Source of the DNA: Rhodovulum sp. P5
GTDB taxonomy: Bacteria > Pseudomonadota > Alphaproteobacteria > Rhodobacterales > Rhodobacteraceae
Length of the DNA stretch: 64,000 nt
Direction: 5' to 3'
NCBI RefSeq assembly: GCF_002079305.1
Contig: NZ_CP015039.1
Span: forward strand, 682,001-746,000
In this document: piece after piece, positions 16,412 through 25,021 of the stretch
Numbering within the stretch: position 1 is the first letter of the stretch
Layout of the letters: each line of letters begins with the position of its first letter
Position numbers and translations under genes: made by a program
The notes under the pieces: model-generated
Seen by the model: only the letters and a program-made list of their open reading frames with translations
Told to the model about the DNA's origin: nothing
The model's database searches: none

Positions 16412-17073
16412 CCGCGTTCGACCCCCATCCGATCCCCGACGGGAAAGTCGTCATTCACGACGACGTCTACATGCGCGATGCCAAGGGCGCGCTGGTTCCC
16501 GTATCGGCCATCCGTCCCGAGGACCAGCTGCAGGACGAGGTCGTGCGGCGCATCATGGGCTATGCCATCTCGCTCAGCGACCAGATCGCCCGGTTCAAGG
16601 AACATACCTTCGACGACATCGGGGATTTCGATGCGCTGCTGCGGCAGGAATACGGCATCGAGCCAGGCGCGCGCCGTGGCGAGAAGTGGAAGGGCAACCG
16701 CACGCTGATGTCCTATGACGGCCTCTTCAAGGTCGAGGTGCAGGTGCAGGACCGCATCGATTTCGGCCCCGAACTGCAGGTCGCGAAGGAGCTGATCGAC
16801 GACTGCCTGCTGGAATGGACGGAAGGCGCGCGCGAGGAACTGCGCGCCGTGATCACCCGCGCTTTCCAGACCGACAAGACCGGCCAGGTCAACCGGGCGA
16901 ACATCTTCATGCTGTTGCGCCTGGAAATCGCCGATGAGCGGTGGCGCAGCGCGATGGAGGCAATCCGCGATGCAATGCGTGTGGTCGGCACGAAGACGTA
17001 TTTCCGCGGCTACCGGCGCGCGACCCCCGACGGGGCCTGGCAGCCGGTGCCCCTGGATGTGGCGAAGCTTTGA
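16408..17073 (+). CDS. DUF3164 family phage protein
   Basis: A 221-residue protein matching the DUF3164 pattern seen in Mu-like phages: MRDAKGALVPVSAIRPEDQLQDEVVRRIM near the start, GLFKVEVQVQDRIDFGPELQVAKELIDDCL in the middle and ANIFMLLRLEIADERWRSAMEAIRDA at the C-terminus. The start is GTG, overlapping the preceding stop. Family members sit in the early or middle region of transposable phages and have no settled function. Confidence 0.82.
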   Translation: MTAFDPHPIPDGKVVIHDDVYMRDAKGALVPVSAIRPEDQLQDEVVRRIMGYAISLSDQIARFKEHTFDDIGDFDALLRQEYGIEPGARRGEKWKGNRTLMSYDGLFKVEVQVQDRIDFGPELQVAKELIDDCLLEWTEGAREELRAVITRAFQTDKTGQVNRANIFMLLRLEIADERWRSAMEAIRDAMRVVGTKTYFRGYRRATPDGAWQPVPLDVAKL

Positions 17074-17084
17074 GGGAGGCACCC

Positions 17085-17285
17085 ATGATCATCGAACATT
17101 TCTCCGGAACCGACCTGATGTTCGGCCTTGGCCGGACCGAGGGGGCAATCGAACTCTATCTCGGCCGCCGCATCCTGCGCTTCGGCCCGCCGCTCGGCAC
17201 AGAGGAGCCGGGCCCGGCCGAGGACGGTCTGCGCCCGGTCCTGTCCGGCCTCGACATGGCCGCGCTGCGCAAGGGGGGGCTTTGA
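17085..17285 (+). CDS. Small phage protein
   Basis: A 66-residue protein starting at an ATG preceded by GAGGGAGG. Its middle GAIELYLGRRILRFGPPLGTEE suggests a small beta domain. Function not recognised. Confidence 0.55.
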   Translation: MIIEHFSGTDLMFGLGRTEGAIELYLGRRILRFGPPLGTEEPGPAEDGLRPVLSGLDMAALRKGGL

Positions 17286-17286
17286 G

Positions 17287-17427
17287 GTGTTGACGCTCGA
17301 TACCCGGGTTCTGGTCACTGTGCTCGTTCTTGGTCTTCTGATCGATGGACTTGCGATCTATGGCGGGGTCTGCCTCTGGCGCCTTGTGCGCGCCCCGGCC
17401 CCTTGTGCCCAGGCGATCGTGCCATGA
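17287..17427 (+). CDS. Very small membrane protein
   Basis: A 46-residue frame from GTG with a single hydrophobic helix (VLVTVLVLGLLIDGLAIYGGV). It lies between two real genes and overlaps the gemA start by four bases, which supports it. Function unknown. Confidence 0.5.
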   Translation: MLTLDTRVLVTVLVLGLLIDGLAIYGGVCLWRLVRAPAPCAQAIVP

Positions 17428-17879
17428 CGAACCCCGCCCTGACCAAGCTGATCCATGTCGGCGCGCGAGAGCTTGGCCTCGACGCCGACACCCGCCACGA
17501 TTTGCAGTTGCAGGCCACCGGCAAGGCCAGCCTGTCGGACATGACAGAGGCCGAGCAGCACAAGGTGCTGGAGGTTCTGCGGGGCCTCGGCTTCGTGCCG
17601 CGGCCGGGCAAGGCGGCGCGGCCGATGGCGCCGCGCTCCGATCTGCGGCTGGTGCATGTGCTGTGGAGCAAGCTTTCGCGCGCCGGAAAGACCCGCGTGA
17701 AAGGCCGGAAGGGGCTGAACGCCTTCATCCGGGCGCGCTTCGAGGACGCCTGGGGCAGCGTGCCGCTGGATGTGGACGCGCTGCGCGATGCGCAGAAGAT
17801 CAACGCGGTGATCCGTGCGCTGAAGGACTGGTGCGCGCGCGAGGGCATCGTGCTGGACGGGGAGGCGCGGCCGAGATGA
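17424..17879 (+). CDS. gemA: GemA family regulatory protein (DUF1018)
   Basis: A 151-residue protein with the DUF1018 signature: LIHVGARELGLDADTRHDLQLQATGKASLSDMTEAEQHKVLEVLRGLGF. The C-terminal part carries a conserved basic helix and an HTH-like end. In Mu, GemA (gp16) modulates host gene expression and DNA topology during the early phase. Position between DUF3164 and Mor is the typical order. Confidence 0.88.
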   Translation: MTNPALTKLIHVGARELGLDADTRHDLQLQATGKASLSDMTEAEQHKVLEVLRGLGFVPRPGKAARPMAPRSDLRLVHVLWSKLSRAGKTRVKGRKGLNAFIRARFEDAWGSVPLDVDALRDAQKINAVIRALKDWCAREGIVLDGEARPR

Positions 17880-18088
17880 GCGTCTGCCTGGAAAGCATGT
17901 ACACCGGGGGGCAGCTCGCCGCGGCCCTGTCCTGCGACCCGGAAGAATTCGCGTATTTCCTTGTCGGCCTGAGCGAGGATGTGGGCCCGACCTTTGTCGC
18001 AAACGTCGCCGAATATTTCCCCTTCGGGGCCGATGCGGAAGGCGTGGCCCGGCTGCTGCGCGCGTTGGCAGACGAGATAGAGCGATGA
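17876..18088 (+). CDS. Small middle-region phage protein
   Basis: A 70-residue acidic protein (LAAALSCDPEEFAYFLVGLSEDVGPTF... EGVARLLRALADEIER) without a recognised family. It overlaps both neighbours by four bases. Confidence 0.55.
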   Translation: MSVCLESMYTGGQLAAALSCDPEEFAYFLVGLSEDVGPTFVANVAEYFPFGADAEGVARLLRALADEIER

Positions 18089-18327
18089 AGAAGCCGCCCT
18101 TCGAGGTCTCCGACCATGCCGTGCTGCGCTATCTCGAACGCGCCATGGGCGTGGATGTGGAGGGCACGCGGCGCAGGATCGGCCGCGCCGTCGCCGTGGC
18201 CGAGGGGCATGAGGGCATCACCGGCGTGCTGGTCGGCGGGATGCGGTTCCGGCTGCGCGGGAAGATCGTGGTGACGGTCGAGCCCACCCAATGGCCCCGC
18301 CAGCGCCACGGCCAGAAAAAGGGCTGA
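18085..18327 (+). CDS. Small basic phage protein
   Basis: An 80-residue protein with FEVSDHAVLRYLERAMGVDVE near the N-terminus and a beta-rich C-terminal half (GVLVGGMRFRLRGKIVVTVEP). From memory the opening resembles a conserved phage family found before Mor. The function is not known. Confidence 0.6.
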   Translation: MKKPPFEVSDHAVLRYLERAMGVDVEGTRRRIGRAVAVAEGHEGITGVLVGGMRFRLRGKIVVTVEPTQWPRQRHGQKKG

Positions 18328-18331
18328 GGCG

Positions 18332-18745
18332 ATGCCCGCCCCCCCCGATACCTGGATCGATGAGCTTGAGCACGATCTCGGGCAGGCCGCGGCCCTGCGG
18401 CTTCTGGCCTCGGCCGGGGGGCAGCGGCGCAACATCCCGAAACGTCCGGACCGCTCCCGGCTCGGCGATGAACTGGGGCTCGACGTGGTGCGATGGCTGT
18501 CGGCCCGGTTCGGCGGCACGGCGGTCGATATCCCCAGCGTGCACGGCCGCGAACGTCAGGACCGGTCCTCGCGGCTGCGCGCGGCCATTCTCGATGCCGG
18601 ATTGACCGAACCGACCAGATCGGCAAATGATATCGCTGCGGAATTCGGCGTGACGGCGGCCTATGTGCACAAGCTGCGCAGCCAGATGCGCCGCGATGCG
18701 GCCGCCGATGCCCAGATGCCTCTGCCCCTGTTCGGCCGGGACTGA
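18332..18745 (+). CDS. mor: Mor-type transcriptional activator
   Basis: A 137-residue protein of the Mor/C family. It has the N-terminal dimerisation domain (LGLDVVRWLSARFGGTAVDIPS) followed by a C-terminal HTH (SANDIAAEFGVTAAYVHKLRSQMRRD). In Mu, Mor switches on the middle promoter and C the late promoters. Only one such protein is seen here, so it probably drives the lysis and structural genes that follow. It is the last gene of the early block. Confidence 0.85.
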   Translation: MPAPPDTWIDELEHDLGQAAALRLLASAGGQRRNIPKRPDRSRLGDELGLDVVRWLSARFGGTAVDIPSVHGRERQDRSSRLRAAILDAGLTEPTRSANDIAAEFGVTAAYVHKLRSQMRRDAAADAQMPLPLFGRD

Positions 18746-18783
18746 CCCCCGAAACACCATCCCCCCGCCTATTCGCGTGCCGG

Positions 18784-18796
18784 TGTGGCACCTCTG
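18784..18796 (+). promoter_or_regulatory. Shared 13-mer upstream of the lysis operon
   Basis: TGTGGCACCTCTG here recurs with one mismatch (TGTGGCACCCCTG) at 26676-26688, just before the head operon. It also forms a 5-bp hairpin GTGCC-GGTGT-GGCAC (18777-18791). Its position before two structural transcription units makes it a candidate Mor-dependent or late promoter element. No good -10 is obvious. Confidence 0.4.
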
Positions 18797-18829
18797 ATCC
18801 CGTCCATGGTCATCCGGAGGTTGCGACCC

Positions 18830-19324
18830 GTGCGTCCGATCCGCGAAATCGTCATTCACTGCTCGGCCACCCCGCCCGACTGGAAGTCCGGCGACAGCCT
18901 GTTCGAGAAGCGCGCCGAGATCCGGCGCTGGCATGTGCAGGGCAACGGCTGGTCCGATATCGGATACCACTATCTCATCGACCGCGACGGGCATTGCGCC
19001 ATGGGCCGGCCGCTGGCACGGATCGGCGCGCATGTGCGCGGCCACAATACCGGCACGATCGGGCTTTGCCTGATCGGCGGTCACGGCGCGTCGGCCGACG
19101 ATGCGTTCGAGGATCACTTCACCCCGGCGCAGGACCGTGCCCTGCGCGCCCTGATTGCCGAGTTGCAGGCGCGCTTCGGCCACCTGGAGGTGACCGGGCA
19201 CAATCTCTACGCGCCCAAGGCCTGCCCGGGTTTCCGCGTCGGACCCTGGCTGCGGCAAGGGACGCCGTCGCGGCCGCCTTTCATCGGCCTTCTATCCAGA
19301 CTTTTACGGAGCTTGAAACCATGA
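18830..19324 (+). CDS. N-acetylmuramoyl-L-alanine amidase (endolysin)
   Basis: About 164 residues from the GTG at 18830, which follows the ribosome site GGAGG by nine bases. ATG 18806 and GTG 18785 are possible but lack one. It is an Amidase_2/PGRP-type zinc enzyme. Visible zinc-ligand regions are IVIHCSATPPDWKSGD, the central RGHNTGTIGLCLIGG, and the C-terminal TGHNLYAPKACPGF. It cleaves the amide between MurNAc and the stem peptide to lyse the host. Following genes are likely holin or spanin partners. Confidence 0.9.
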   Translation: MRPIREIVIHCSATPPDWKSGDSLFEKRAEIRRWHVQGNGWSDIGYHYLIDRDGHCAMGRPLARIGAHVRGHNTGTIGLCLIGGHGASADDAFEDHFTPAQDRALRALIAELQARFGHLEVTGHNLYAPKACPGFRVGPWLRQGTPSRPPFIGLLSRLLRSLKP

Positions 19325-19530
19325 TCGACACCCTGTTTCTGGCCGCGCGCATCGCAGCCTACGCCCTTGGCGGGGCGCTCGCCCATGCCGGCTATATCCA
19401 GTTCGACCCCGCGACCGGGGAATTCGTGGGGCAGATCGCGCCGCTCGGCCAGCTCGTGGGCGGCGCGGCCGTCACTGTCGGCACCTTCGGCGCGTCGCGC
19501 GTTGCCAAGCGCTTCGGCTGGGCGACCTGA
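19321..19530 (+). CDS. Small membrane protein, possible holin
   Basis: A 69-residue protein with two hydrophobic stretches (LFLAARIAAYALGGALAHAGYI and LVGGAAVTVGTFGASRV) directly after the amidase with a four-base overlap. Position and topology fit a class II holin, but no family is recognised. Confidence 0.6.
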   Translation: MIDTLFLAARIAAYALGGALAHAGYIQFDPATGEFVGQIAPLGQLVGGAAVTVGTFGASRVAKRFGWAT

Positions 19531-19531
19531 G

Positions 19532-19942
19532 ATGCCGCCGGAGGTTGCGGAAATCGTCGTCTGGGTGTCCGGCGGATCGTCTGCCCTCGCGCTCGGCACG
19601 ACGGTCTGGAACCTGCTGATGAGCGGGTCGCGGGCCAACGGCCGCCGGATCGACGCGGTCGAGAGCGCCGCGGCCGAGCGCCACAGCCAGATCGAGGAGC
19701 GGTTCCGGCAGGGGTCCAGGCGCATGGACGACCTGACGCGCCGCACCGACGCACTGGAAGGCACCGTGCGCCAACTGCCGGGCAAGGACGACATCCACGC
19801 GGTGCAATTGGAAATGGCCAAGATCAGCGGCGCCCTGGGCGAGATGCGCGCCGTGATGGATGGATCGAACAAGATCATGGCGCGGCTTGAGGCCATCGTG
19901 TCGCGCCACGAGGATCATCTGCTCGACGGGAGCAAGCGATGA
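19532..19942 (+). CDS. DUF2730 family phage protein
   Basis: A 136-residue protein with an N-terminal membrane segment (VVWVSGGSSALALGTTVWNLLM) and a long coiled coil (ESAAAERHSQIEERFRQGSRRMDDLTRRTDALE...). This is the layout of DUF2730 proteins in the lysis/packaging border of Mu-like phages. The function is unproven, and a role in lysis (spanin-like or antiholin) is possible. Confidence 0.75.
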   Translation: MPPEVAEIVVWVSGGSSALALGTTVWNLLMSGSRANGRRIDAVESAAAERHSQIEERFRQGSRRMDDLTRRTDALEGTVRQLPGKDDIHAVQLEMAKISGALGEMRAVMDGSNKIMARLEAIVSRHEDHLLDGSKR

Positions 19943-20241
19943 GCGATTATTCCGACACGGTACGCCGCCACCGGCGACTGGCGATCCTGCGCCACCTGGA
20001 GGCCTGTTCTGGGTATGCCTCGAACGCCTCGATCCTGGGCGATGTTCTGGCAGGCCTCGGCTTGCGGTCCACGCGCAGCCAGGTGATCACCGAACTGACC
20101 TGGCTGGCCGAGAACGGGTTCCTGACGCTCGATGGCCACCACGACGATTTCGTGATCGCCACCGCGACACAGGACGGCGTGGAAATCGCGCGCGGCGTGA
20201 CCCACCACCCCGAGATCCAGCGCCCCCGGCCGCGGGGCTGA
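19939..20241 (+). CDS. Winged-helix protein (Mu gp25-like position)
   Basis: A 100-residue winged-helix protein: RLAILRHLEACSGYASNASILGDVLAGLG, then STRSQVITELTWLAENGFLTLDG as recognition helix and wing. Such an ArsR-like protein is conserved between DUF2730 and DUF3486 genes in Mu-like phages. It possibly takes part in packaging or late control. Overlaps the preceding gene by four bases. Confidence 0.72.
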   Translation: MSDYSDTVRRHRRLAILRHLEACSGYASNASILGDVLAGLGLRSTRSQVITELTWLAENGFLTLDGHHDDFVIATATQDGVEIARGVTHHPEIQRPRPRG

Positions 20242-20246
20242 CGCGC

Positions 20247-20783
20247 ATGCCGCCGCCCCGCAAGGTCGATCTGCTGCCCGAAGAGCTGCGCCGCTGGCTG
20301 CAGGACGCCCTGCGTGCGCGCGGCTTTTCCGATTACGAGGGGCTGGCCGATGAGCTGAACGCAATGCTGGAGGCGCGCGGCGAAGAGCTGCGCATCCAGA
20401 AATCCGCCCTGCATGCCTTCGGGCAGGAATTCCGTGACTATGCCCGGATGCAGGATCAGGCGCAGGACGAAATCCGCGCCTTCCTGGAAGAGGCCAGCCT
20501 GAAGGACGAGGTCGACGTGACCTCGGCCCTGTTCCAGCAGCTGACCACGATCCAGTGGCGGCTGCAGATGGCGATGGCCACGCCCGACGCGCTGCCCGAC
20601 CCGCGGGGGATGAAGGATCTGACGACCGCGCTGAACAACCTGATCCGCTCGACCGGCCTGCGCGATGCGATCCTGAAAGCCGAGCACGCCGCGCTGGCCG
20701 CAAAACTGGGCGAGGCCGTGGCCGGCGGCGAGATCGACCAGGCCGCCGCGCAGAAGGCGCGCGAAATCATGGGGTTTGCCTGA
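20247..20783 (+). CDS. DUF3486 family protein, probable small terminase subunit
   Basis: A 178-residue protein with the DUF3486 (Mu gp27) pattern: RKVDLLPEELRRWLQDALRARGFSDYEGLADELNAML, a helical middle and a C-terminal LRDAILKAEHAALAAKLGEAV. In Mu-like phages it precedes the large terminase and is thought to be the DNA-recognition subunit. Start ATG at 20247, 6 bp after the previous stop. Confidence 0.85.
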   Translation: MPPPRKVDLLPEELRRWLQDALRARGFSDYEGLADELNAMLEARGEELRIQKSALHAFGQEFRDYARMQDQAQDEIRAFLEEASLKDEVDVTSALFQQLTTIQWRLQMAMATPDALPDPRGMKDLTTALNNLIRSTGLRDAILKAEHAALAAKLGEAVAGGEIDQAAAQKAREIMGFA

Positions 20784-20974
20784 TGTTCGATGCCACGTTT
20801 TTAGAACCGCCGGTCCTGCCTCCGCACACAGATGGCGACGGCGAGGAGCCGGACTGCCCGCATTGTGACGGCTATGGCCTGCGCTCCGAATGGATGACGA
20901 TCAACGGTCGGATGGGTGTCGCAACCGTTCCGTGCAGCTGCCCGGCCGGCCGCGCGTACCGGGAGCGGCGCTGA
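20783..20974 (+). CDS. Small cysteine-rich protein
   Basis: A 63-residue protein with a CPHCDGYGL motif and a later CSCPAG, four cysteines arranged like a DnaJ-type zinc knuckle. Coupled to DUF3486 by a one-base overlap (TGATG). Function unknown. Confidence 0.55.
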   Translation: MFDATFLEPPVLPPHTDGDGEEPDCPHCDGYGLRSEWMTINGRMGVATVPCSCPAGRAYRERR

Positions 20975-21156
20975 TGGCGTGGCGGTGGAAGAACGCCAAG
21001 GGCGAGACCGGCTATGCCCACGCGACGCAAGCGGAGGCCATCGACGACGCGCTGAAAAAGGCGCTGAAACGCGACGTGATGGACATGCAAGCCACCGAGC
21101 GCGACCGGCTGTGGGCCGGCCTTGTGCGTGGCGGATGGCGCCTGACGGAGGAGTAA
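20974..21156 (+). CDS. Small phage protein
   Basis: A 60-residue basic protein (MAWRWKNAKGETGYAHATQAEAIDDALKKAL-type opening), starting within the previous stop (TGATG). No family recognised. Confidence 0.5.
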   Translation: MAWRWKNAKGETGYAHATQAEAIDDALKKALKRDVMDMQATERDRLWAGLVRGGWRLTEE

Positions 21157-21160
21157 AGGG

Positions 21161-21514
21161 ATGGCTGCGAAATGGCGCTGTCGCTTGTTCTGGGGCAACC
21201 CATACACCGTGCCGCCGCACAACATGCCCCGCATCCTGAAGGCGGTCATTTGTGATCACCCGAGAACCATCCCACACGAGATCGAGCAGATGATCGCGCC
21301 AGGAACGGAGTGTGCACCCGGTAGCGGCTGGACGATAGGCTGGGAATGCATAGAGCAGCGCCCTATCAGGCGTTGGAGCGTCGAGGCCAAGGCGCGAGTG
21401 CGCCGGCTAAGACTTCGTCGGCGGCTCGAAAAGAAGTTTCCTCTGTTTGCGGAAGACTTCATTGCCGCCGAGCTTTCAAGACGACCGCAGTACTTCGCCG
21501 GGCAGGATGGGTGA
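21161..21514 (+). CDS. Hypothetical phage protein
   Basis: A 117-residue protein with a basic helical middle (VEAKARVRRLRLRRRLEKKF) and an aromatic N-terminal part (CRLFWGNPYTVPPHNMPR). Its base composition is less GC-rich than that of its neighbours, suggesting a more recent arrival. Unknown function. Confidence 0.5.
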   Translation: MAAKWRCRLFWGNPYTVPPHNMPRILKAVICDHPRTIPHEIEQMIAPGTECAPGSGWTIGWECIEQRPIRRWSVEAKARVRRLRLRRRLEKKFPLFAEDFIAAELSRRPQYFAGQDG

Positions 21515-21518
21515 GCCG

Positions 21519-21833
21519 ATGATCCCCTCCTCGCTCCCCATTCCCGCGATCCATATCCCCGCCCGGCACGATCTGGTCGACCGGCGACTGACGGGCAGCT
21601 TCTGGATCGGCCCGCCCGATCCTGACGAGGTCGGCGCGCGTTGGATGTGGTTCGTCTGCCCCTGCGGCTGCGGCCAGATGCGCCCGATCACCATCGGGGA
21701 CCGGTTCAAGCCTGCTGAAGCGCCGTCCTGGTATTGGAATGGCAGCCTGACGGAAGTCACGCTGCACCCGTCGGTGAATTGCGAGGGGCACTGGCATGGC
21801 TGGCTGCGCGGTGGTCAATGGGTGCTGGCATGA
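21519..21833 (+). CDS. DUF6527-like metal-binding protein
   Basis: A 104-residue protein whose core WFVCPCGCGQMRPITIG... SWYWNGSLTEVTLHPSVNCEGHWHGWLRGGQWV matches what I remember of DUF6527: a Cx1CGC motif, then LHPSV and a C-terminal GHWHxW with metal-binding residues. The ATG at 21519 was chosen over 21507 because it has a GGGTGAG ribosome site. Members occur in phages and plasmids. Function unknown. Confidence 0.6.
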   Translation: MIPSSLPIPAIHIPARHDLVDRRLTGSFWIGPPDPDEVGARWMWFVCPCGCGQMRPITIGDRFKPAEAPSWYWNGSLTEVTLHPSVNCEGHWHGWLRGGQWVLA

Positions 21834-22066
21834 GTCCCGCCGATATCGTGCGCGCCGACCGTCTGGCCGATCTGGTGTGCCATGACGAGCAGATGACGAT
21901 CTGGGTCGGCGAGGTCTTGATGGAGTTGGGTGACCATATGCGCGATCCGAGCGACTATGAAGATGTCCTCGACCGCGCGGCTGCCGTAAGAGCGGCGATC
22001 CGGCATGTCGTCGAAGGCGCGTTCGCGCATCCCGAAATCCTTGGTTTGCCGGCGCGCCATGGCTAA
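21830..22066 (+). CDS. Small phage protein
   Basis: A 78-residue acidic helical protein (ADLVCHDEQMTIWVGEVLMELGDHMRDP) overlapping both neighbours. No family recognised. Confidence 0.55.
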   Translation: MSPADIVRADRLADLVCHDEQMTIWVGEVLMELGDHMRDPSDYEDVLDRAAAVRAAIRHVVEGAFAHPEILGLPARHG

Positions 22067-23468
22067 ACCCGTCATCGCCTTCTATCCCTATCAGCGCGCC
22101 TGGATGGCGGATGCCAGCCGGTTCAAGATCGGCATGATGTCCCGCCAGATCGGCAAGACCTTTTCGACCTGCGGCGAATGCGTGGATGACTGTTTCGCCG
22201 GCTGGGCCGAGGATCGCCGCGCGCGCTGGGTGATCCTCAGCCGGGGCGAACGCCAGGCGGCCGAGGCGATGGATGAGGCGATCAAGCCCATGACGCGCGC
22301 CTATTACGAGGTTTACAACACCCTCGTAAAAGGCGGCGAACCGGTCTTTGAAGAGACCGAGTTCCGCGCGCCCCAGGCCAAGGGGCCCGATGCCGTCTAC
22401 AAGGCGCTGGAGGTCCGCTTTCCCAACCGCTCCCGCATCACCGCGCTGCCGGCCAACCCCGACACGGCGCGGGGGTTCAGTGCCAATGTGATCCTCGACG
22501 AATTCGCCTTTCACGCCAAGTCGCGCGAGATCTGGGCGGCGCTCTTCCCGGTCGTGTCCAAGGGCGATCAGAAGCTGCGGGTGATCAGCACGCCCAACGG
22601 CAAGGGCAACAAGTTCTTCGAGCTGATGACGGCCGAGGACAGTGTCTGGTCGCGCCATGTGGTCGATATCTACGAGGCCGTGCGCCAGGGCTGCCCGCGC
22701 GATGTGGACATGCTGCGCGCCGGGATCGCGGACGAGGATGCCTGGGCGCAGGAATACGAGCTGAAATGGCTGGATGCCGCCAGCGCCTGGCTCGATTACG
22801 ACCTGATCTCCGCCTGCGAACGCGAGGAGGCCGGCAAGCCAGAGCTTTACCAGGGCGGCCCCTGCTTCGTGGGGGTCGACATTGCGGCGCGCAACGACCT
22901 GTTCGTGATCTGGGTGGTGGAAGAGACGGGCGGCCGGCTGGTCACGCGCGAGGTGATTGCGCAAAAGCGGATCACATTCGCCGAACAGGACGCGCTGCTG
23001 GACGATGTCTTCCGCCGTTATCGCGTGGTGCGCGCGGGTATGGACCAGACCGGCATGGGCGAAAAACCGGTGGAGGACGCCAAGCGCCGCCATGGCGCGG
23101 CCCGCATCGACGGCGTGCTGTTCAGTGCGGGTTCAAAGCTCGATCTCGCCACCGCGCTGAAGGAGAAGATGGAGGATCGCGAGATGTTGATCCCCGCGGG
23201 CGACCCGGTGCTGCGCGCCGATCTGCACGCGATATCCAGCCGCACCGGGCCGACCGGCATCCGCCGGCTGGTCGCCGATGGCGAAACCGATGGCCATGCC
23301 GACAGGTTCTGGGCCGCGGCGCTGGCGGTGGGCGTCGCCGGCGGCGGGCGGCCGGACTACGACTATCAGCCCGTCAAGGGCGCGCGGTCCCGCTGGGCTG
23401 CGGCAGACGATGACGATGATGACGACGGCGCCGGCGCACGCTGGGGCCATGGGAAAGGAGCCTGGTGA
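22059..23468 (+). CDS. Terminase large subunit
   Basis: A 469-residue packaging motor of the Mu gp28 type. The ATPase part has a Walker A-like SRQIGKTF (about 28-35) and Walker B VILDEFAF (D147, E148), followed by the coupling motif VISTPNGKGN. The nuclease part begins at FVGVDIAARNDLFVIWVV (D274). A run of aspartates lies near the C-terminus. It cuts replicated phage DNA together with flanking host DNA and pumps it into the head. The ATG at 22059 is the natural start; longer forms run into the previous gene. Confidence 0.92.
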   Translation: MAKPVIAFYPYQRAWMADASRFKIGMMSRQIGKTFSTCGECVDDCFAGWAEDRRARWVILSRGERQAAEAMDEAIKPMTRAYYEVYNTLVKGGEPVFEETEFRAPQAKGPDAVYKALEVRFPNRSRITALPANPDTARGFSANVILDEFAFHAKSREIWAALFPVVSKGDQKLRVISTPNGKGNKFFELMTAEDSVWSRHVVDIYEAVRQGCPRDVDMLRAGIADEDAWAQEYELKWLDAASAWLDYDLISACEREEAGKPELYQGGPCFVGVDIAARNDLFVIWVVEETGGRLVTREVIAQKRITFAEQDALLDDVFRRYRVVRAGMDQTGMGEKPVEDAKRRHGAARIDGVLFSAGSKLDLATALKEKMEDREMLIPAGDPVLRADLHAISSRTGPTGIRRLVADGETDGHADRFWAAALAVGVAGGGRPDYDYQPVKGARSRWAAADDDDDDDGAGARWGHGKGAW

Positions 23469-25021
23469 TGCCGATCCTCGACGCGTTCGGCCGGCCGATG
23501 ACGCCGGTTGCGCCCGCAAAGCTGCTGGAGCGCCAGGCGGTGGCCTCGCTCGGTTCGGTCCGGCAGGTGTTGTCGGGCCATCCCGCCGACGGGTTGACCC
23601 CGCCGCGCGTGACGGCGCTCTTGCGCGCGGCCGAGGCGGGCGATGCGGTGGCCTATCTCGAACTCGCCGAGCAGATGGAGGAAAAGGACCTGCATTACAG
23701 CGCGGTGCTGGGCGTGCGAAAACGCGGCATCCGGGCGCTCGCGCTGCAGGTCGATCCCGGCGACGACAGCCCCGCCGCGGCCGAGGCGGCCGAGATGGTG
23801 CGCAAGACGCTGGAGGCCGCGCCGGTCAAAACGGCCCTGATCGACATGATGGATGCGCTTGGCAAGGGCTTCTCGGTCAGCGAAATCCTGTGGGAACGCC
23901 GGGGGCGCGAGATGGCCGTGGCCGGGGTCGAATGGGTCGATCCGCGCTGGTTCGAGTTCGACCAGGAGAACGGCCGGCATATCCTGTTGCGCGACAATGA
24001 CGGGCCGCAGCCGCTGATGCCCGACAAGTATATCGTGCATGTGGCCAAGGCGAAGTCGGGTCTGGCGATCCGCGGCGGTCTGGCCAGGCTCGCCGCCTGG
24101 GCCTACATGTTCAAGAACTTCAACCTGAAGGACTGGGCGATCTTTGCCGAGGCCTATGGCCATCCCCTGCGGCTGGGCCGGTATGACGAAAACGCCACGG
24201 CCGAGGATCGCGCAACGCTCTTGCGCGCGGTGCGCCAGATCGGGGTCGACATGGCCGCGATCGTGCCGCGCAGCATGGAGGTGGAGATCGTCAGCGCCGC
24301 CGGCGGCGGAGTGGACAAGCTCTACGAAGGGGCTGCGCGCTGGTGGGACGAGCAGATCTCCAAGGGCGTGCTTGGCCAGGTGGCGACCACCGACGCCATC
24401 GCCGGCGGTCATGCCGTGGGCAAGATCCACGAAGAGGTGCGCAGCGATATCCGCGATGCCGATGCCGAGCAGCTGGCCGGCACGCTGCAGCGCGATCTTG
24501 CCGGCCCGCTGACCCGGCTGAATTTCGGCGCGGGCGTGGCCGTTCCGGATATCGGCTTTGTCCCGCCTGAACGGGCCGATCCGGAACTCCTCTTGCGGCT
24601 GCTGGAACATGCCCCGGCGCTGGGGCTGAAGATCGCCACGGCCGATGTGCGCCGTGCGTTTGCCCTGCGCGAACCGGAAGAGGGCGAGGACGTCCTGCAG
24701 ATGCGGCAGACGCCGGCGCAGGACCCGGGCGCGCCGCAAACCCGGCAGATGGCCTCGCGCCAGGACGCCGCGGCCGCGACTGACAGCATCGATGCGCTGG
24801 TCGGCCGGCTGGCCGAGGACGGCACGCTGCAGGATCTGGCCGAGGCCGATCTTTCGTCGCTGATCGAGGCGCTGGAAGGGGCGGCGGATTTCGAGGAGGT
24901 CGGTGACATTCTGGACGCCTTCGGCGCCGCGCCCGCCGCGCCTGCGCTGCAGGAGCATCTGACCCGCGCGACCTTTGCCGCGCGCATGGCCGGTGCGCTG
25001 GGTGCGAAGGTGGCGGACTGA
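23468..25021 (+). CDS. Portal protein (DUF935, Mu gp29 family)
   Basis: A 517-residue portal. Family-typical blocks include HYSAVLGVRKRGIRALALQV, VSEILWERRGREMAVAGVEWVDPRWFEF and FNLKDWAIFAEAYGHPLRLGRYD. It forms the dodecameric ring through which DNA enters. The C-terminal 100 or so residues are acidic and helical. The start ATG overlaps the terminase stop (TGATG); a GTG three bases earlier is possible. Confidence 0.92.
   Translation: MPILDAFGRPMTPVAPAKLLERQAVASLGSVRQVLSGHPADGLTPPRVTALLRAAEAGDAVAYLELAEQMEEKDLHYSAVLGVRKRGIRALALQVDPGDDSPAAAEAAEMVRKTLEAAPVKTALIDMMDALGKGFSVSEILWERRGREMAVAGVEWVDPRWFEFDQENGRHILLRDNDGPQPLMPDKYIVHVAKAKSGLAIRGGLARLAAWAYMFKNFNLKDWAIFAEAYGHPLRLGRYDENATAEDRATLLRAVRQIGVDMAAIVPRSMEVEIVSAAGGGVDKLYEGAARWWDEQISKGVLGQVATTDAIAGGHAVGKIHEEVRSDIRDADAEQLAGTLQRDLAGPLTRLNFGAGVAVPDIGFVPPERADPELLLRLLEHAPALGLKIATADVRRAFALREPEEGEDVLQMRQTPAQDPGAPQTRQMASRQDAAAATDSIDALVGRLAEDGTLQDLAEADLSSLIEALEGAADFEEVGDILDAFGAAPAAPALQEHLTRATFAARMAGALGAKVAD

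Noticed and set aside
18784..18796. Sigma-54 promoter (TGGCAC as -24 element) at 18784 and 26676
   Set aside because: No correctly spaced GC at -12; in the 26676 copy the spacing to CTGCA is one base too long, and in the other there is no match.
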